Of a DNA stretch of 64,000 bases, positions 47,410 through 57,310 are shown piece after piece (positions within the stretch are counted from its first letter, which is position 1; the number at the start of each line of letters is the position of its first letter). Position numbers and translations under genes: made by a program. The notes under the pieces were generated by a model. It saw only the letters and a list, made by a program, of their open reading frames with translations, searched no databases and was not told the DNA's origin. The DNA comes from Enterococcus sp. 9E7_DIV0242 (lineage in GTDB: Bacteria; Bacillota; Bacilli; Lactobacillales; Enterococcaceae), in NCBI RefSeq assembly GCF_002140975.2, contig NZ_CP147247.1, forward strand, positions 2,977,001 to 3,041,000, given 5' to 3'.

Positions 47410-48930
47410 ATGGATTTGAAAGCGTTACAAAACGGATCGGATTTTCGAGGGATTGCAGTGGATACAGAGGAATACAAGGCCAATCTTACTGCTGAGCAGG
47501 TAAAAAAGATTGGAATAGGGATGATTCATTGGTTGAGAGATCAAAAACAACTGACTGAGAAGCATGAAGCAGGTCAACTGAAAATTGGGATTGGGCATGA
47601 TAGCCGAATAACAGCGGGGAGCTTGAAGCAAGCCTTGATCGATTGTTTTTCCGCACATCATATCCATGTGCTTGATTTTGGATTAGCTACAACACCGGCG
47701 ATGTTCATGGCAACTCAATTTCCTCAATATGATTGTGACGCGGCAATAATGATCACGGCTAGCCACTTACCCTACTATTTTAATGGCTTGAAGCTATTCA
47801 CAAAAGATGGTGGAGCAGAGAAGGCGGACATCGCATATATTGCAGAACATAGTCAAGAACCATTGACAGAAGAACAGGGCAGCGTTGAGAAAACGGAAAT
47901 CCTGACAGCTTATGCAGCGGATATGGTAAAGAAAATTCGTAAAGGGATGAAGACAACCGCAACAAATCCTTTAGAAGGTTTTCGGATCATAGTGGATGCA
48001 GGGAACGGCGCAGGTGGCTTTTTTGCTGAAAAAGTATTGGCAGCTTTGGGTGCAAATACTACGGGTTCACAGTTTCTAGAGCCGGACGGTACTTTTCCAA
48101 ATCATATTCCTAATCCGGATAACAAAGAAGCGATGGAGAGCATTCGCCAAGCTGTTCTGACCAACAAAGCAGACTTAGGTGTAATATTTGATACAGATGT
48201 CGATCGTTCGGCAGTTGTTGATCGAACTGGCGAGGTCATCAATCGAAACAATTTGATTGCTGTACTGGCGACCATCGTTTTGGAGGAATATCCGGGAAGT
48301 AGTATTGTCACAAATTCTCCTACCTCCAGTCATTTGAAAGTATTTATCGAAGAAAAAGGAGGTAAGCAGGTTCGTTATATCTCTGGCTATAGAAATGTCA
48401 TCAATAAAATGATAGCCTTGAATAAAGAAGGAATCGAGACACCCTTGGCAATTGAAACGAGCGGTCACGCAGCATTCAAAGAGAACTACGATCTGGATGA
48501 TGGCGCGTATGTGATTGCTAAGTTATTGATGCTTTTACCTAGACTGAGAGAAGAAGGCCGATCACTTGGTGAGCTGATTGCTGATTTACAACAACCAGCT
48601 GAAACTCAGGAAATCCGTTTCAAAATTGTAGCAGAGGATGTCCGTGGCTATGGCGAACAAGTGATTCAGGAGTTGGCCGGCTATGTTGAGAGAACGGAGG
48701 ATATGACTGTTGATCCGGAAAATCATGAAGGGATTCGGGTCAATGTTTCAGGAAAATTCGGCCAAGGCTGGTTTTTATTGCGAATGAGTCTTCATGAGCC
48801 ATTACTTGTCCTTCAGGTAGAAAATGATGAAGAAGGAAAGAATCTGGAGGTCTTCCAGCAATTGAATGATTTCTTTAATACCTATGATCAATTGAATCAG
48901 ACCAGTTTGGATGATATTCTTAAACAATAA
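47410..48930 (+). CDS. Phosphohexomutase (phosphoglucomutase/phosphomannomutase family)
   Basis: 506 residues from ATG 47410, 11 nt after GGGAG; the frame is open from 47389 but that ATG overlaps the ribosome site. It interconverts hexose-1- and hexose-6-phosphates. The phosphoserine loop MITASHLPYYFNGLK, the metal loop FDTDVDRSAVVD, the sugar loop IETSGHAAF and the C-terminal phosphate-binding GIRVNVSG are in order. The loop SHLPYY differs from the commoner SHNP, as in one subgroup of Firmicute enzymes. It is probably co-expressed with argR or has its own promoter in the 79-nt gap. Confidence 0.92.
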   Translation: MDLKALQNGSDFRGIAVDTEEYKANLTAEQVKKIGIGMIHWLRDQKQLTEKHEAGQLKIGIGHDSRITAGSLKQALIDCFSAHHIHVLDFGLATTPAMFMATQFPQYDCDAAIMITASHLPYYFNGLKLFTKDGGAEKADIAYIAEHSQEPLTEEQGSVEKTEILTAYAADMVKKIRKGMKTTATNPLEGFRIIVDAGNGAGGFFAEKVLAALGANTTGSQFLEPDGTFPNHIPNPDNKEAMESIRQAVLTNKADLGVIFDTDVDRSAVVDRTGEVINRNNLIAVLATIVLEEYPGSSIVTNSPTSSHLKVFIEEKGGKQVRYISGYRNVINKMIALNKEGIETPLAIETSGHAAFKENYDLDDGAYVIAKLLMLLPRLREEGRSLGELIADLQQPAETQEIRFKIVAEDVRGYGEQVIQELAGYVERTEDMTVDPENHEGIRVNVSGKFGQGWFLLRMSLHEPLLVLQVENDEEGKNLEVFQQLNDFFNTYDQLNQTSLDDILKQ

Positions 48931-49019
48931 CTATAAACCTTATAAAAGCATCTTTTTGTAAAATAACTCTTTCTTTTAGTTCTTAATTATTTTATAATGT
49001 GAATTAGAGGAGGGATTTT

Positions 49020-49358
49020 ATGAAGAAAATCAAATATGTAATTGCTGGCTTAGCATTATGTGGGATGTTTACCTTGTTTCAAGCCGACCAAGCAGAAGCG
49101 ACAGTTGTGGATACGAATGTCGTAACAAAAGCAGTCAAAGGCTTTGGGGATTCCCCTGATGCACCAAGCTACGAAAAAACAACAAGGATTTACTTCTTTA
49201 ATGTCAGCTGGGCACCAACAAAGCTTGGTTTTGGAGACATTAAAAATGGCTATTTGTACATGGGTGCTTTAGAGCGTCAGCAGTACATGCCGTTAAGCTC
49301 AGGTCCAGGGTACGTTACGTACAGTGGTACTATGAACGCAGTTAAGAAGTTGTTTTAA
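49020..49358 (+). CDS. Small secreted protein of unknown function
   Basis: 112 residues with a signal peptide (YVIAGLALCGMFTLFQADQAEA, cut near AEA-TVV) and a mature part of ~85 residues rich in Gly, Tyr and aromatic residues (TRIYFFNVSWAPTKLGFGDI, ending MNAVKKLF). There are no Cys in the mature part and no recognised family. TATAAT (48993-48998) and GAGGAGGG precede it, and a strong terminator lies 145 nt after it, so it forms its own transcript. A small exported effector or bacteriocin-like peptide is possible but unsupported. Confidence 0.75.
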   Translation: MKKIKYVIAGLALCGMFTLFQADQAEATVVDTNVVTKAVKGFGDSPDAPSYEKTTRIYFFNVSWAPTKLGFGDIKNGYLYMGALERQQYMPLSSGPGYVTYSGTMNAVKKLF

Positions 49359-49502
49359 CACTCGATTGTATCCGTTGCTTTACCAGTAGACAGTCCTAGT
49401 GGAAAGCCCCCGACGGATCAGAATCAAAAAAAGTTCTATGTCAGTCCATATGAATCAATAAATATATGATTAACAGTCAATGTTCAATATATAATCTTAT
49501 AG

Positions 49503-49541
49503 AGAAGAGGAGGCATCTAGTCAGTGCCTCCTCTTCTTTGT
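49503..49541. terminator. Strong 13-bp terminator between convergent genes
   Basis: AGAAGAGGAGGCA (49503-49515) pairs perfectly with TGCCTCCTCTTCT (49525-49537) around a 9-nt loop, followed by TT. The T-run is short, but the stem is very stable. Confidence 0.8.
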
Positions 49542-49576
49542 CATTCTTTTCATAGCATTTAAGCGGCACGTCCAGC

Positions 49577-50440
49577 TTACCAAAGTCCAGGCAGCGATTG
49601 TACCAGAATCATTTCTTTTGAAAATGGATGTCGTAGATGCAACTCATAGGCGTGGAGCATCAAGCGCTTCGCAGACGTTTTTCCGTATAATGGGTCACCT
49701 ACGATAGGAAATCCTTCACTGCTTAGATGGACACGGATTTGATGGGTGCGCCCCGTATCCAGCGTACAAAAGACAGCAGTTTGGTTCTTTTCTTGATTAT
49801 AGAAGGCTTTTTCTATATGGGTTACTGCTGATTTTCCATTTCTAGGATCGACGACATACTTTTTTCGATCATGGCGGTTTCTACCAATCTTTTTCGTGAT
49901 CGTCCAAGCCTCTCGTTCGATTTTCCCTGAAACGAGCGCTTGATAGCGTCTGTAAATTTCTTTTTGTTCCAGCATTCGTCCGATTATGGGAAGAACAAAT
50001 GGGTTTTTAGCAAAAATAATACAGCCGCTAGTATCCTGATCTAGGCGATGAACCACATAAGGACATTCCCCTTTGGGCATAAGATAGCCGGCTAGCTGAT
50101 TTAAAAGTGTGTCCTGTTCATCTGGTTGATTGGGGTGCGTTTTGATTCCAATAGGCTTATCCAAAACAATTAGCTGTTCATCTTCAAATAAAATGTTTAA
50201 GTGAGAAGGATCGCCAATAGCTGTGCCAGGAGTGGGATAATCTTCCAGTTCAAAATGCAACATGATGTCATCTCCGGATTTCACAGGGAAGTGAAAGGGA
50301 ACCGTTTGTCCATTTACAGCAACGTTTTTTCGGGTACGGAGAAAGTGTCTGACTTTTCTTGGAACCAGCCATTCCTTTTCCAATAGCTCTTGTATAGTAC
50401 TTTCTTGAAAATCCTCTGGCAATCGGATTGTGATATCCAT
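49577..50440 (-). CDS. RluA/RluD-family pseudouridine synthase
   Basis: 287 residues: an S4-like N-terminal region (WLVPRKVRHFLRTRKNVAVN, GDDIMLHF), then the catalytic domain with IVLDKPIGIKTHPNQ, VHRLDQDTSGCIIFAKN (catalytic Asp) and TGRTHQIRVHLSSEGFPIVG. It isomerises uridine in rRNA or tRNA; the target position cannot be told here. AAAAAGGAGG precedes the ATG. About 125 nt upstream on the same strand lies the terminator-like hairpin of repeat copy A. Confidence 0.92.
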   Translation of the reverse strand: MDITIRLPEDFQESTIQELLEKEWLVPRKVRHFLRTRKNVAVNGQTVPFHFPVKSGDDIMLHFELEDYPTPGTAIGDPSHLNILFEDEQLIVLDKPIGIKTHPNQPDEQDTLLNQLAGYLMPKGECPYVVHRLDQDTSGCIIFAKNPFVLPIIGRMLEQKEIYRRYQALVSGKIEREAWTITKKIGRNRHDRKKYVVDPRNGKSAVTHIEKAFYNQEKNQTAVFCTLDTGRTHQIRVHLSSEGFPIVGDPLYGKTSAKRLMLHAYELHLRHPFSKEMILVQSLPGLW

Positions 50441-50564
50441 TGGTTGCCTCCTTTTTGATAATTTTTAAACTATTTCTATGGCCGTTTTGTCACGTTTTAG
50501 TGTAACAAATAACAACAGGATAAGGAAATGTATTTTTGCTAATAAAAAAACAATTCCTGAGCGT

Positions 50565-50760
50565 AAAAAAATACCCACCCTTTGGGGGAGGGTGGGAAAA
50601 GGAGTTAAAAATGAAAAAGTGTTGTGTTAGGGTTGTTTGCTTAAATGTGGGTAAACATTTAAACTCAATTGTTGGTATGTCTATATAATACAAACTAAAT
50701 ATGAATTTTTTATGTAGGAATTTTTTTAAAAATGTAAATAATTTACTAATGAAACCTTAA
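50565..50760 (-). repeat. Repeat copy A: terminator hairpin plus conserved arm, candidate small RNA
   Basis: First copy of a four-member family. The hairpin is CCCACCCT (50574-50581), loop TTGGGGG, AGGGTGGG (50589-50596), with seven A on its left, which read as T on the minus strand. On its right is AAAAGGAG-TTAAAA-ATGAAAAAGTG. This copy has an extra ~30 bases with their own 8-bp hairpin (TTAAATGT 50641-50648, ACATTTAA 50655-50662), then the conserved tail up to ~50760. It lies alone, about 125 nt upstream of the pseudouridine synthase start and in the same orientation as a minus-strand transcript. Confidence 0.85.
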
Positions 50761-51536
50761 GAAATCGAGATGATTCGGGCCCACCATTTCGGTTGACAAT
50801 TGTGTTGGTAGGTTTTCCTTAAGGATTTTCCGCCAACACAAGATATTATGTAGCCTCTTTTGCTATTTAATTTTTAGTGTGGTTGCGCTGCTAATATCCT
50901 TGACTTTCAGTACGCCCAAATCAAAGGTTTTAAGAACAGTATTAATTCTAAGCGTAAAAAGAAAAACGTCTCTATCTAGATGGAAAAAGCATTAATTTTT
51001 TGCGTCATCCAGAGAGGTTCACAATGTTTCCTTCTCTCTTTTTCCATTTGATTACTCCTAAAACTGCTGTTTAAAATACTTGCTTCTATACAACATCTTG
51101 ACATTTAAGAAACATAAAAATGAAAACATTGATTTGGCGGAATTCTTGAGAAAATAATATATTTTATGTTTACTTAATAATTATTAACTGGTATGGTTCG
51201 CTTATACAACTTAACAGGTATTAAGGATGAGAAATTGCAACTATGACAATATGAAAGAATTAGGTTCAATACCATTTTCACATGTTAGCAAAGGCTAGAA
51301 AAAAAATTTAAGTTTTTCATATATATCAAAAACATCGTGAAAAGTCCAATTATTAATAAAAAAATTGTGATAGGTAGTAATTCGTTAAAGACTTGACTTT
51401 GGAAATGACATAAAAGCACTCATCGTGGAAAGGCAGAATCATTAATCTCATTTAGGATAAAATAATTTTTCAGTTCTTCCATCGATGGAGACTGATTATT
51501 AAGTTAAAAACTTCGCAGAAATAGGAGGAAACACAA
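50761..51536. other. Gene-free stretch upstream of the AraC regulator
   Basis: About 780 AT-rich bases without a credible ORF. A 9-bp inverted repeat TTGTGTTGG (50800-50808)/CCAACACAA (50833-50841) encloses CCTTAAGG and could be a hairpin or an old element end. A weaker one lies at ~50971-51017 (CTCTATCTAGATG against CATCCAGAGAG). No promoter stands out for the AraC gene, which has an AGGAGG site. Confidence 0.5.
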
Positions 51537-52385
51537 ATGAGCGAACCCCAATATATTGTTGAACACTTTTCTAACAGAGTATTTTGTTCTTATGCAAAAA
51601 CAAAATTTTTGAGTAATGAGATGTTTCATATGCATAACTACTATGAAATGAATCTATTTTTGAAAGGAGACATGACCTTTTTTATTGATGATATCAAAAT
51701 TCAGCCAGTTAGGGGGACTCTATTTTTAATTGATAGTACTCAAGTTCATGGACCTAAATTGCTATCTCAAAATGAATATGAGCGGGCAATTGTGCATTTC
51801 GATCCTAAACTGGCGTTACATTTATCTGTGAGTCAAACTGATTTGTTGCATTGCTTTTCAAATTTTGATGGTCGAACTAGCAAGTATGTTATTTTGGACG
51901 AGAAAGAAATTGCTCTTTTTTCAGAATTAACCAAAGAAATAGAAAAAATGGGTCAGGCGTCAACCTTTTTTGGGAAAGAGGTATTAGTCAATGCTTATTT
52001 GGCACAATTACTAGTTGTTGCTAATAGGCATGCTGATGAAGGAATACAATTGGATAATTCAGTCGAACATTCAGAGATGATTCGAAATATCCTTACATAT
52101 ATCAATTCTCATATTAAAGAAAAACTTTCATTGAGAAAAATTGAAAAGGAATTCCTTATGAATAAGCACTATTTAAATCGGCTGTTTAAGAAAGAGTTAG
52201 GAATTTCAATTTATCAATTTATTATATTAAAAAAGGTGTCTTTGGCAAAGCAACTTCTTGCTCAAGGATATAGTCCTAAGCAAGTATACATTATGTTAGA
52301 TTATCAAGATTATTCAACTTTTTCTAGAGCATTTAAAAAAGTAACGGATACTTCTCCTACTACATATACCAAATCAATTTTATAG
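51537..52385 (+). CDS. AraC family regulator of the glycan locus
   Basis: 282 residues: an N-terminal cupin-type sensor domain (~1-150, FHMHNYYEMNLFLKGDMTFF, GTLFLIDSTQVHGPKLL) and C-terminal tandem helix-turn-helix motifs (~185-282, LSLRKIEKEFLMNKHYLNRL, YQDYSTFSRAFKKVTDTSPT). Regulators of this form activate adjoining polysaccharide-use genes when a sugar binds. It stands alone upstream of and in the same direction as the GH88 gene, with 331 nt between. Confidence 0.92.
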   Translation: MSEPQYIVEHFSNRVFCSYAKTKFLSNEMFHMHNYYEMNLFLKGDMTFFIDDIKIQPVRGTLFLIDSTQVHGPKLLSQNEYERAIVHFDPKLALHLSVSQTDLLHCFSNFDGRTSKYVILDEKEIALFSELTKEIEKMGQASTFFGKEVLVNAYLAQLLVVANRHADEGIQLDNSVEHSEMIRNILTYINSHIKEKLSLRKIEKEFLMNKHYLNRLFKKELGISIYQFIILKKVSLAKQLLAQGYSPKQVYIMLDYQDYSTFSRAFKKVTDTSPTTYTKSIL

Positions 52386-52716
52386 AATGTCCCCTTTGCA
52401 AAAGTTTCTTTTTCTATAGTTGAAGTCTCTTTTTGCTATTTGTTTACAAAGAGAGAGGTACTATACTAAAATCAAGCTTTGAATTAAGAAAGATGTAAAG
52501 TTAAATGGGCTGAGTTTCAAATAGTAGTTTTCATCTTCTATTCTTTTATTTTGAAAATGAAAACGGTTGATTTATTATACTACATACTCTTTTTAATGAT
52601 TTAATATGTAGTTCTATTTGTTGAGTACTATTTCAAAGCTATTGTTTGTAAAGCAATGTAACTGATTTTGCTGGAGTCTAAATATTTAGCAGTTGAATTT
52701 GGATTTGGAAGGAAAG
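52386..52716 (+). promoter_or_regulatory. Probable control region of the glycan-use operon
   Basis: TTTACA (52443-52448), 18 nt, TAAAAT (52467-52472) is a promoter candidate but lies ~240 nt before the GH88 start. TGAAAACGGTTGAT (52558-52571) matches the 5' half and centre of a CcpA cre site, but not its 3' end. Both are weak; AraC binding is expected somewhere here. Confidence 0.4.
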
Positions 52717-53856
52717 ATGAATGTGGAGCTAGACACTGAAACTTGGAGCGAGTTAGAACTAAAAAAAGTTGCTCAAAAAGTGAAATGGGAAATTAATCGG
52801 ATTGGAGATGGAATCCCCTATCAAACAGTCAGAGGGAAGTATAGTGATCAAGGTCTACTCGATATTAGTTGGTGGACGAATGGGTTTTGGGGGGGAATAA
52901 ATTGGCAATTATATAGTTATTTTGGAGAAGATATCTACCGAAAAACAGCTGAAAGTGTGGAGGAACGATTGGACCAAGCTTTAGTAGAATTTGAACATTT
53001 ACATCATGATGTAGGGTTCATGTGGTTATTAACTTCAGTTGTTAATTATAAACTATTCAAAGATCAACGTTCTTATCAGCGAAGTATTCATGTAGCTACG
53101 GCTTTAGCTGGGAGATTTAATATTGAAGGTAAATTCTTACGTGCATGGAATAAGGAGCAAACAGAAGAAGATTGTAGTGGTTGGGTGATTATTGACAGTA
53201 TGATGAACATTCCGCTACTGTTTTGGGCAAGTGAAGAGTTGCAAGACCCTCGTTTTTCAAAAATTGCTGAGGCTCATGCCGAAACAGTTGCGACCCATTT
53301 GATACGGCCAGATGGTTCAACAAGCCATATAGGGATATTTGATTCGAGTACTGGAGAATTTATAAGAGCAGTTACTGGACAGGGGTATTCGGAGAATTCT
53401 GCTTGGGCTAGAGGACAAGGCTGGGCGATTTACGGATTTGCTTTATGTTACAAATATACAAAAAATATCCAATATTTAGATATTGCAAAAAAATGTGCCC
53501 ACTTTACTATAGCAAATTTGGGATTAAGTAATTTTTTAGCAAGGATTGATTTTAGGGCTCCGCTAACATCTGATGACAGGGATGCAAGTGCCTCAGCTAT
53601 TATTGCTTGCGGATTATTAGAGATTGCAGAGCATGTATCAGCAGAAGAGAAAAGCGTCTATCAGCTTTATGGAATAAAAATTTTGAAGCGTTTAGCTGAA
53701 ATTGCTGATTATGAAAAGATTGATGATGGAATTATTGCTAATTGTGCTGTTCAATACCATGAAGAGAGTGGAAAAAACTCTACCTTGATCTATGCTGACT
53801 CATTTTATATCGAAGGCTTGCTTAAATTATTAAATGCAGATATTTCATTATGGTAA
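52717..53856 (+). CDS. GH88 unsaturated glucuronyl hydrolase
   Basis: 379 residues from ATG 52717, preceded by GGAAGG; a TTG at 52693 has no ribosome site. GH88 enzymes hydrate the double bond of unsaturated uronic acids released by polysaccharide lyases, which opens the ring and splits the glycoside. The (alpha/alpha)6-barrel signatures are present: HHDVGFMWLL with Asp ~98 and IDSMMNIPLLFWA with Asp ~160, matching the two catalytic Asp of Bacillus UGL. The protein has no signal peptide, so it acts inside the cell, downstream of the importer and lyase in this operon. Confidence 0.93.
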   Translation: MNVELDTETWSELELKKVAQKVKWEINRIGDGIPYQTVRGKYSDQGLLDISWWTNGFWGGINWQLYSYFGEDIYRKTAESVEERLDQALVEFEHLHHDVGFMWLLTSVVNYKLFKDQRSYQRSIHVATALAGRFNIEGKFLRAWNKEQTEEDCSGWVIIDSMMNIPLLFWASEELQDPRFSKIAEAHAETVATHLIRPDGSTSHIGIFDSSTGEFIRAVTGQGYSENSAWARGQGWAIYGFALCYKYTKNIQYLDIAKKCAHFTIANLGLSNFLARIDFRAPLTSDDRDASASAIIACGLLEIAEHVSAEEKSVYQLYGIKILKRLAEIADYEKIDDGIIANCAVQYHEESGKNSTLIYADSFYIEGLLKLLNADISLW

Positions 53857-53871
53857 AAGGGGGAAGAACTA

Positions 53872-54834
53872 GTGGAACAAAAATTATCAGTTTCTACAAA
53901 TGAAAAGCAATCTCCCAAAAGAAGATGGCTGAAATCGTTGGTAAAAGATGTCAAAAGAGATAAATTTCTTTATCTAATGCTAGTTCCGTTCGTTGTTTGG
54001 TTTATCGTTTTCAAGTATAAACCAATGTGGGGCTTACAGATTGCTTTTAAAGATTTTAGCTTATTTAAGGGGATTACTGGTAGTTCATGGGTTGGCTTGG
54101 AGCATTTTAACGAGTTCATTTTTAGTGAATATTTTGGTAGGGTTTTAAAAAATACACTGATTTTAAATTTATATAACTTATTGATTTGCTTCCCTGCCCC
54201 CATTCTTCTAGCAGTTTTGGTCAATGAAGTGAGACATACAAAATACAAAAAAGTAGTTCAGACATTGACGTATCTTCCACACTTTGTTTCTGTTGTTGTC
54301 GTTGCAGGAATTGTAACTACTTTTTTATCACCGAGTACGGGTATAGTAAATATTCTAATGGAACGATTTGGTCTGGAAAAAATATATTTTTTGATAAAAC
54401 CAGAATTCTTTAGAGGAATTTATACGGGAATGGATTTGTGGAAAGAAACTGGATTTAGCTCAATTGTGTTTCTATCAGCTATTGCAGGAATCGATGAAGG
54501 ACTCTATGAATCAGCTAAAATTGATGGTGCTAATAAGTTTCAACAAATCATGCATGTCACACTTCCAAGTATTTTACCTACAATTGTAATTATGCTCATT
54601 ATGAAAATTGGAAGTATTTTAACTGTAGGCTATGAAGCAATTATTCTTTTATACCAACCTGCTACCTATGAAACAGCAGATGTCATCAGTACATATGTTT
54701 ATCGATCTGGTTTAATTGATGGACGATATGATTTTGCAACAGCGGTTGGCTTGTTTAATGGAATTATTGCGTTGATATTGGTTATCGGTGCCAATAAATT
54801 AAGTCGTAGATTGACAAGTTCAAGCTTGTGGTAA
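53872..54834 (+). CDS. LplB-type sugar ABC transporter permease
   Basis: 320 residues with six membrane helices and the EAA loop (YESAKIDGANKFQQIMHVTL). The start is GTG 53872 with GGGGGAAG upstream. It belongs to the CUT1 LplB/YtcP group, which imports oligosaccharides, often uronic-acid-containing. It is followed after 12 nt by its partner permease. No ATP-binding gene is in the operon, so a shared MsmK-type ATPase elsewhere is expected. Confidence 0.93.
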   Translation: MEQKLSVSTNEKQSPKRRWLKSLVKDVKRDKFLYLMLVPFVVWFIVFKYKPMWGLQIAFKDFSLFKGITGSSWVGLEHFNEFIFSEYFGRVLKNTLILNLYNLLICFPAPILLAVLVNEVRHTKYKKVVQTLTYLPHFVSVVVVAGIVTTFLSPSTGIVNILMERFGLEKIYFLIKPEFFRGIYTGMDLWKETGFSSIVFLSAIAGIDEGLYESAKIDGANKFQQIMHVTLPSILPTIVIMLIMKIGSILTVGYEAIILLYQPATYETADVISTYVYRSGLIDGRYDFATAVGLFNGIIALILVIGANKLSRRLTSSSLW

Positions 54835-54846
54835 AGGAGAGATTGG

Positions 54847-55719
54847 ATGGTAGAGACTAAGGGAGAAAAGACATTTCGACTAATCAATTATACTATTTTG
54901 GGGATTATTTCACTAATAGCGCTTTATCCGTTTGTTTATGTATTATCAGCGTCTATTAGTTCACCAACGAGTGTTGTTACGGGCAATATGACTTTATTTC
55001 CTAAGGATATTCGTTTTGATTCATATAGACAACTATTAACCGATAATTCAATTTTAATCGCTTATGGTAACACAATCTACTACACTATAGTAGGAACGAT
55101 AACAAGTATGCTGCTGACAATTCTAGGAGCATATGCCTTATCTAAGCGACGTTTACGCGGAAAAAAACTGATTACAATTTTTATTACTATAACGATGTGG
55201 TTTGATGCAGGAATGATCCCAACATATTTAAATATTAAGGATTTGGGGTTGCTAGATACACGAATGGCAATGATAATTGCTTTTGCTTGTAATACATTTA
55301 ATGTTATTTTATTACGGAGTTTTTTTGAAAGTGTTCCAGAGGAACTAGAAGAGGCTGCATTGATAGATGGAGCAAAGGATCATCAAATTTTATGGAGGAT
55401 TTATTTACCACTTTCCAAAGCTGCACTGGCTACAGTTAGTTTATTTTATGCAATCAGCCGTTGGAATGGTTATTTTTGGGCAATGGTAATTATCCGAGAT
55501 GAGAATAAGGCGCCTCTTCAAGTATTATTAAAAAAATTAATCGTAGAAAATTCATTGGGGTCAGAATTTGCAACAGCAATTGATCCCACTACAACAGTTT
55601 CTGTAGAAACAATCACATACGCTACGATTGTTGTATCCGTTATTCCGATTGTATTAATTTATCCATTTATTCAGAAGTATTTTGTTAAAGGTGTAATGGT
55701 TGGTGCTGTTAAAGGTTAA
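54847..55719 (+). CDS. LplC-type sugar ABC transporter permease
   Basis: 290 residues with six membrane helices and the EAA loop (LEEAALIDGAKDHQILWRIY), ending in the family's characteristic FVKGVMVGAVKG. It pairs with the preceding permease to form the membrane channel. AAAGGAGAG lies just before the ATG. The start of the binding-protein gene follows 35 nt later. Confidence 0.93.
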   Translation: MVETKGEKTFRLINYTILGIISLIALYPFVYVLSASISSPTSVVTGNMTLFPKDIRFDSYRQLLTDNSILIAYGNTIYYTIVGTITSMLLTILGAYALSKRRLRGKKLITIFITITMWFDAGMIPTYLNIKDLGLLDTRMAMIIAFACNTFNVILLRSFFESVPEELEEAALIDGAKDHQILWRIYLPLSKAALATVSLFYAISRWNGYFWAMVIIRDENKAPLQVLLKKLIVENSLGSEFATAIDPTTTVSVETITYATIVVSVIPIVLIYPFIQKYFVKGVMVGAVKG

Positions 55720-55754
55720 ATTACTTAAGTATAAAATGTGAGGGAGAACAGACA

Positions 55755-57284
55755 ATGAAAAAAAGTATAATTATTGCTACAAGTTTGACCATTTTATGGG
55801 GTATGGCAGGCTGTACATCATCAGAAAATAGGACAGATAAGGTTGATAATAAAGAGGAAATCACTATGACTATTCATGGTGGGACAGTGGAGGCTGGCCC
55901 ATTCAATGGAGAATGGCCCGTTTTTATGGAAGCAGCTGAAAAAACAGGTGTAACCTTAAAGGGAGTTATGCCTTCAACTGTCACTGATTTTACACAGGAA
56001 TTCAGCTTGATGATGGCTTCAGGAGATTTGTCCGATATTGTGATGGCTAGTAATCTGGAATTTTTTAAATATGGTGGAGAAGGTGCTTTCGAGCCATTAG
56101 ATCAATTAATTGACGAACATGCACCAAATATCAAAACTTTTTTTGATGAAAATCCTGAGGTTAAAGAGATGGCAACAGGACCAGATGGGAAAATTTGGTT
56201 TATACCGTTTGTTCAAGATGGTGTTGCTCAATCAGGTTGGTTTATCCGAAAAGATTGGCTGAACAATTTAGATTTACAGGTACCGAATAATGTAGAAGAC
56301 TACTATCAAACTTTGACCGCATTTGCGAATGAAGATCCAAATGGAAATGGAAAAAAGGATGAAATTCCCTATTTTCATAGAAGTTCAGTCAATGGTATTA
56401 ATGATTTACTAAGTCTTTGGAATGCACATCCAGGATTTTTTGTAAAAGATGGTGAAGCTGTATATGGTCCAATGGAGGAAACTTTCAAAATTGCTTATGA
56501 AAATATTGCAAAATGGTATAAAGAAGGTCTGATTGATCCAGAAATCTATACTAGAGCAAATGCTAGAGATGTGTTGCTGGCAGAAAACTTAGGTGGAGCT
56601 ACACATGATTTATTTGGTTCTACAGGAAACTACAACGATCAATTGACAGAGAAAATTTCTGACTTTCAATTTCTTCCAATGGCTCCCCCGGAGAATAGCA
56701 ACGGTGAGCGCTTAGAACCAACAAAGCGCAAAATTCCAAGAACTTACGGCTGGGGAATAAGTTCTGAAAATGACAATAAAGAAAAAGCAATAAAATATTT
56801 TGATTTCTGGTTCACTGAAGAAGGGCGTCGTTTGGCAAATTTTGGAATTGAAGGTGATACGTATGAAATGATTGATGGCAAACCTGTTTTAACAGATAAG
56901 GTATTAAAAGGGGATAAACCAGCAGTAGAAATATTACGGGAAATTGGTGCACAATCAAACTTTGGCTTTCAGCAGGATTATGCATATGAAGAACAGTGGA
57001 CGAATGAAATTGCTTTAGAAGGAATCAATGACTATATTGAGAACGATTATTTTGAAGAGCAATATCCAGAGGTGAAATTCACTGAAGAAAGACAAAAAGA
57101 AGTCGAAAAGCTTATTCCGAAAATCAACACCTTTATTACGGAAACTACGCAGCAATGGGTACTTGATTCTAAACAAATTGATTTTGATCAATTTATTTCT
57201 GAGCTGAAAAAGCTAGGCGTGGAGGAGCTGATTGAGATTAACCAAGAAGCATACAGTCAATATCTGAAAAAAGTAGGAAAATAG
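55755..57284 (+). CDS. LplA-type sugar-binding lipoprotein
   Basis: 509 residues with a lipoprotein signal (TSLTILWGMAGCTSSE, lipobox MAGC) and an extracellular solute-binding family 1 fold (DLSDIVMASNLEFFKYGGEG, DPNGNGKKDEIPY with a calcium-loop-like motif, FDFWFTEEGRRLANFG). It captures the oligosaccharide outside the cell and delivers it to the two permeases. Length and motif order match LplA/YtcQ proteins, which are longer than typical binding proteins. GAGGGAG precedes it. Confidence 0.93.
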   Translation: MKKSIIIATSLTILWGMAGCTSSENRTDKVDNKEEITMTIHGGTVEAGPFNGEWPVFMEAAEKTGVTLKGVMPSTVTDFTQEFSLMMASGDLSDIVMASNLEFFKYGGEGAFEPLDQLIDEHAPNIKTFFDENPEVKEMATGPDGKIWFIPFVQDGVAQSGWFIRKDWLNNLDLQVPNNVEDYYQTLTAFANEDPNGNGKKDEIPYFHRSSVNGINDLLSLWNAHPGFFVKDGEAVYGPMEETFKIAYENIAKWYKEGLIDPEIYTRANARDVLLAENLGGATHDLFGSTGNYNDQLTEKISDFQFLPMAPPENSNGERLEPTKRKIPRTYGWGISSENDNKEKAIKYFDFWFTEEGRRLANFGIEGDTYEMIDGKPVLTDKVLKGDKPAVEILREIGAQSNFGFQQDYAYEEQWTNEIALEGINDYIENDYFEEQYPEVKFTEERQKEVEKLIPKINTFITETTQQWVLDSKQIDFDQFISELKKLGVEELIEINQEAYSQYLKKVGK

Positions 57285-57310
57285 CTTGATTGAGAAAAGA
57301 GGTTACACAT

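Noticed and set aside
47389..47410. Upstream ATG of the phosphohexomutase and similar early starts (rny 21128, DUF916 gene 7201, PII-like 38604, SUKH 33642)
   Set aside because: Each lies in or before the ribosome binding site of the later start, or overlaps the preceding gene, and adds residues foreign to the family.
53872..57284. Complete stand-alone ABC transporter
   Set aside because: Two permeases and a binding protein are present, but no ATP-binding subunit; a shared ATPase encoded elsewhere must be assumed.
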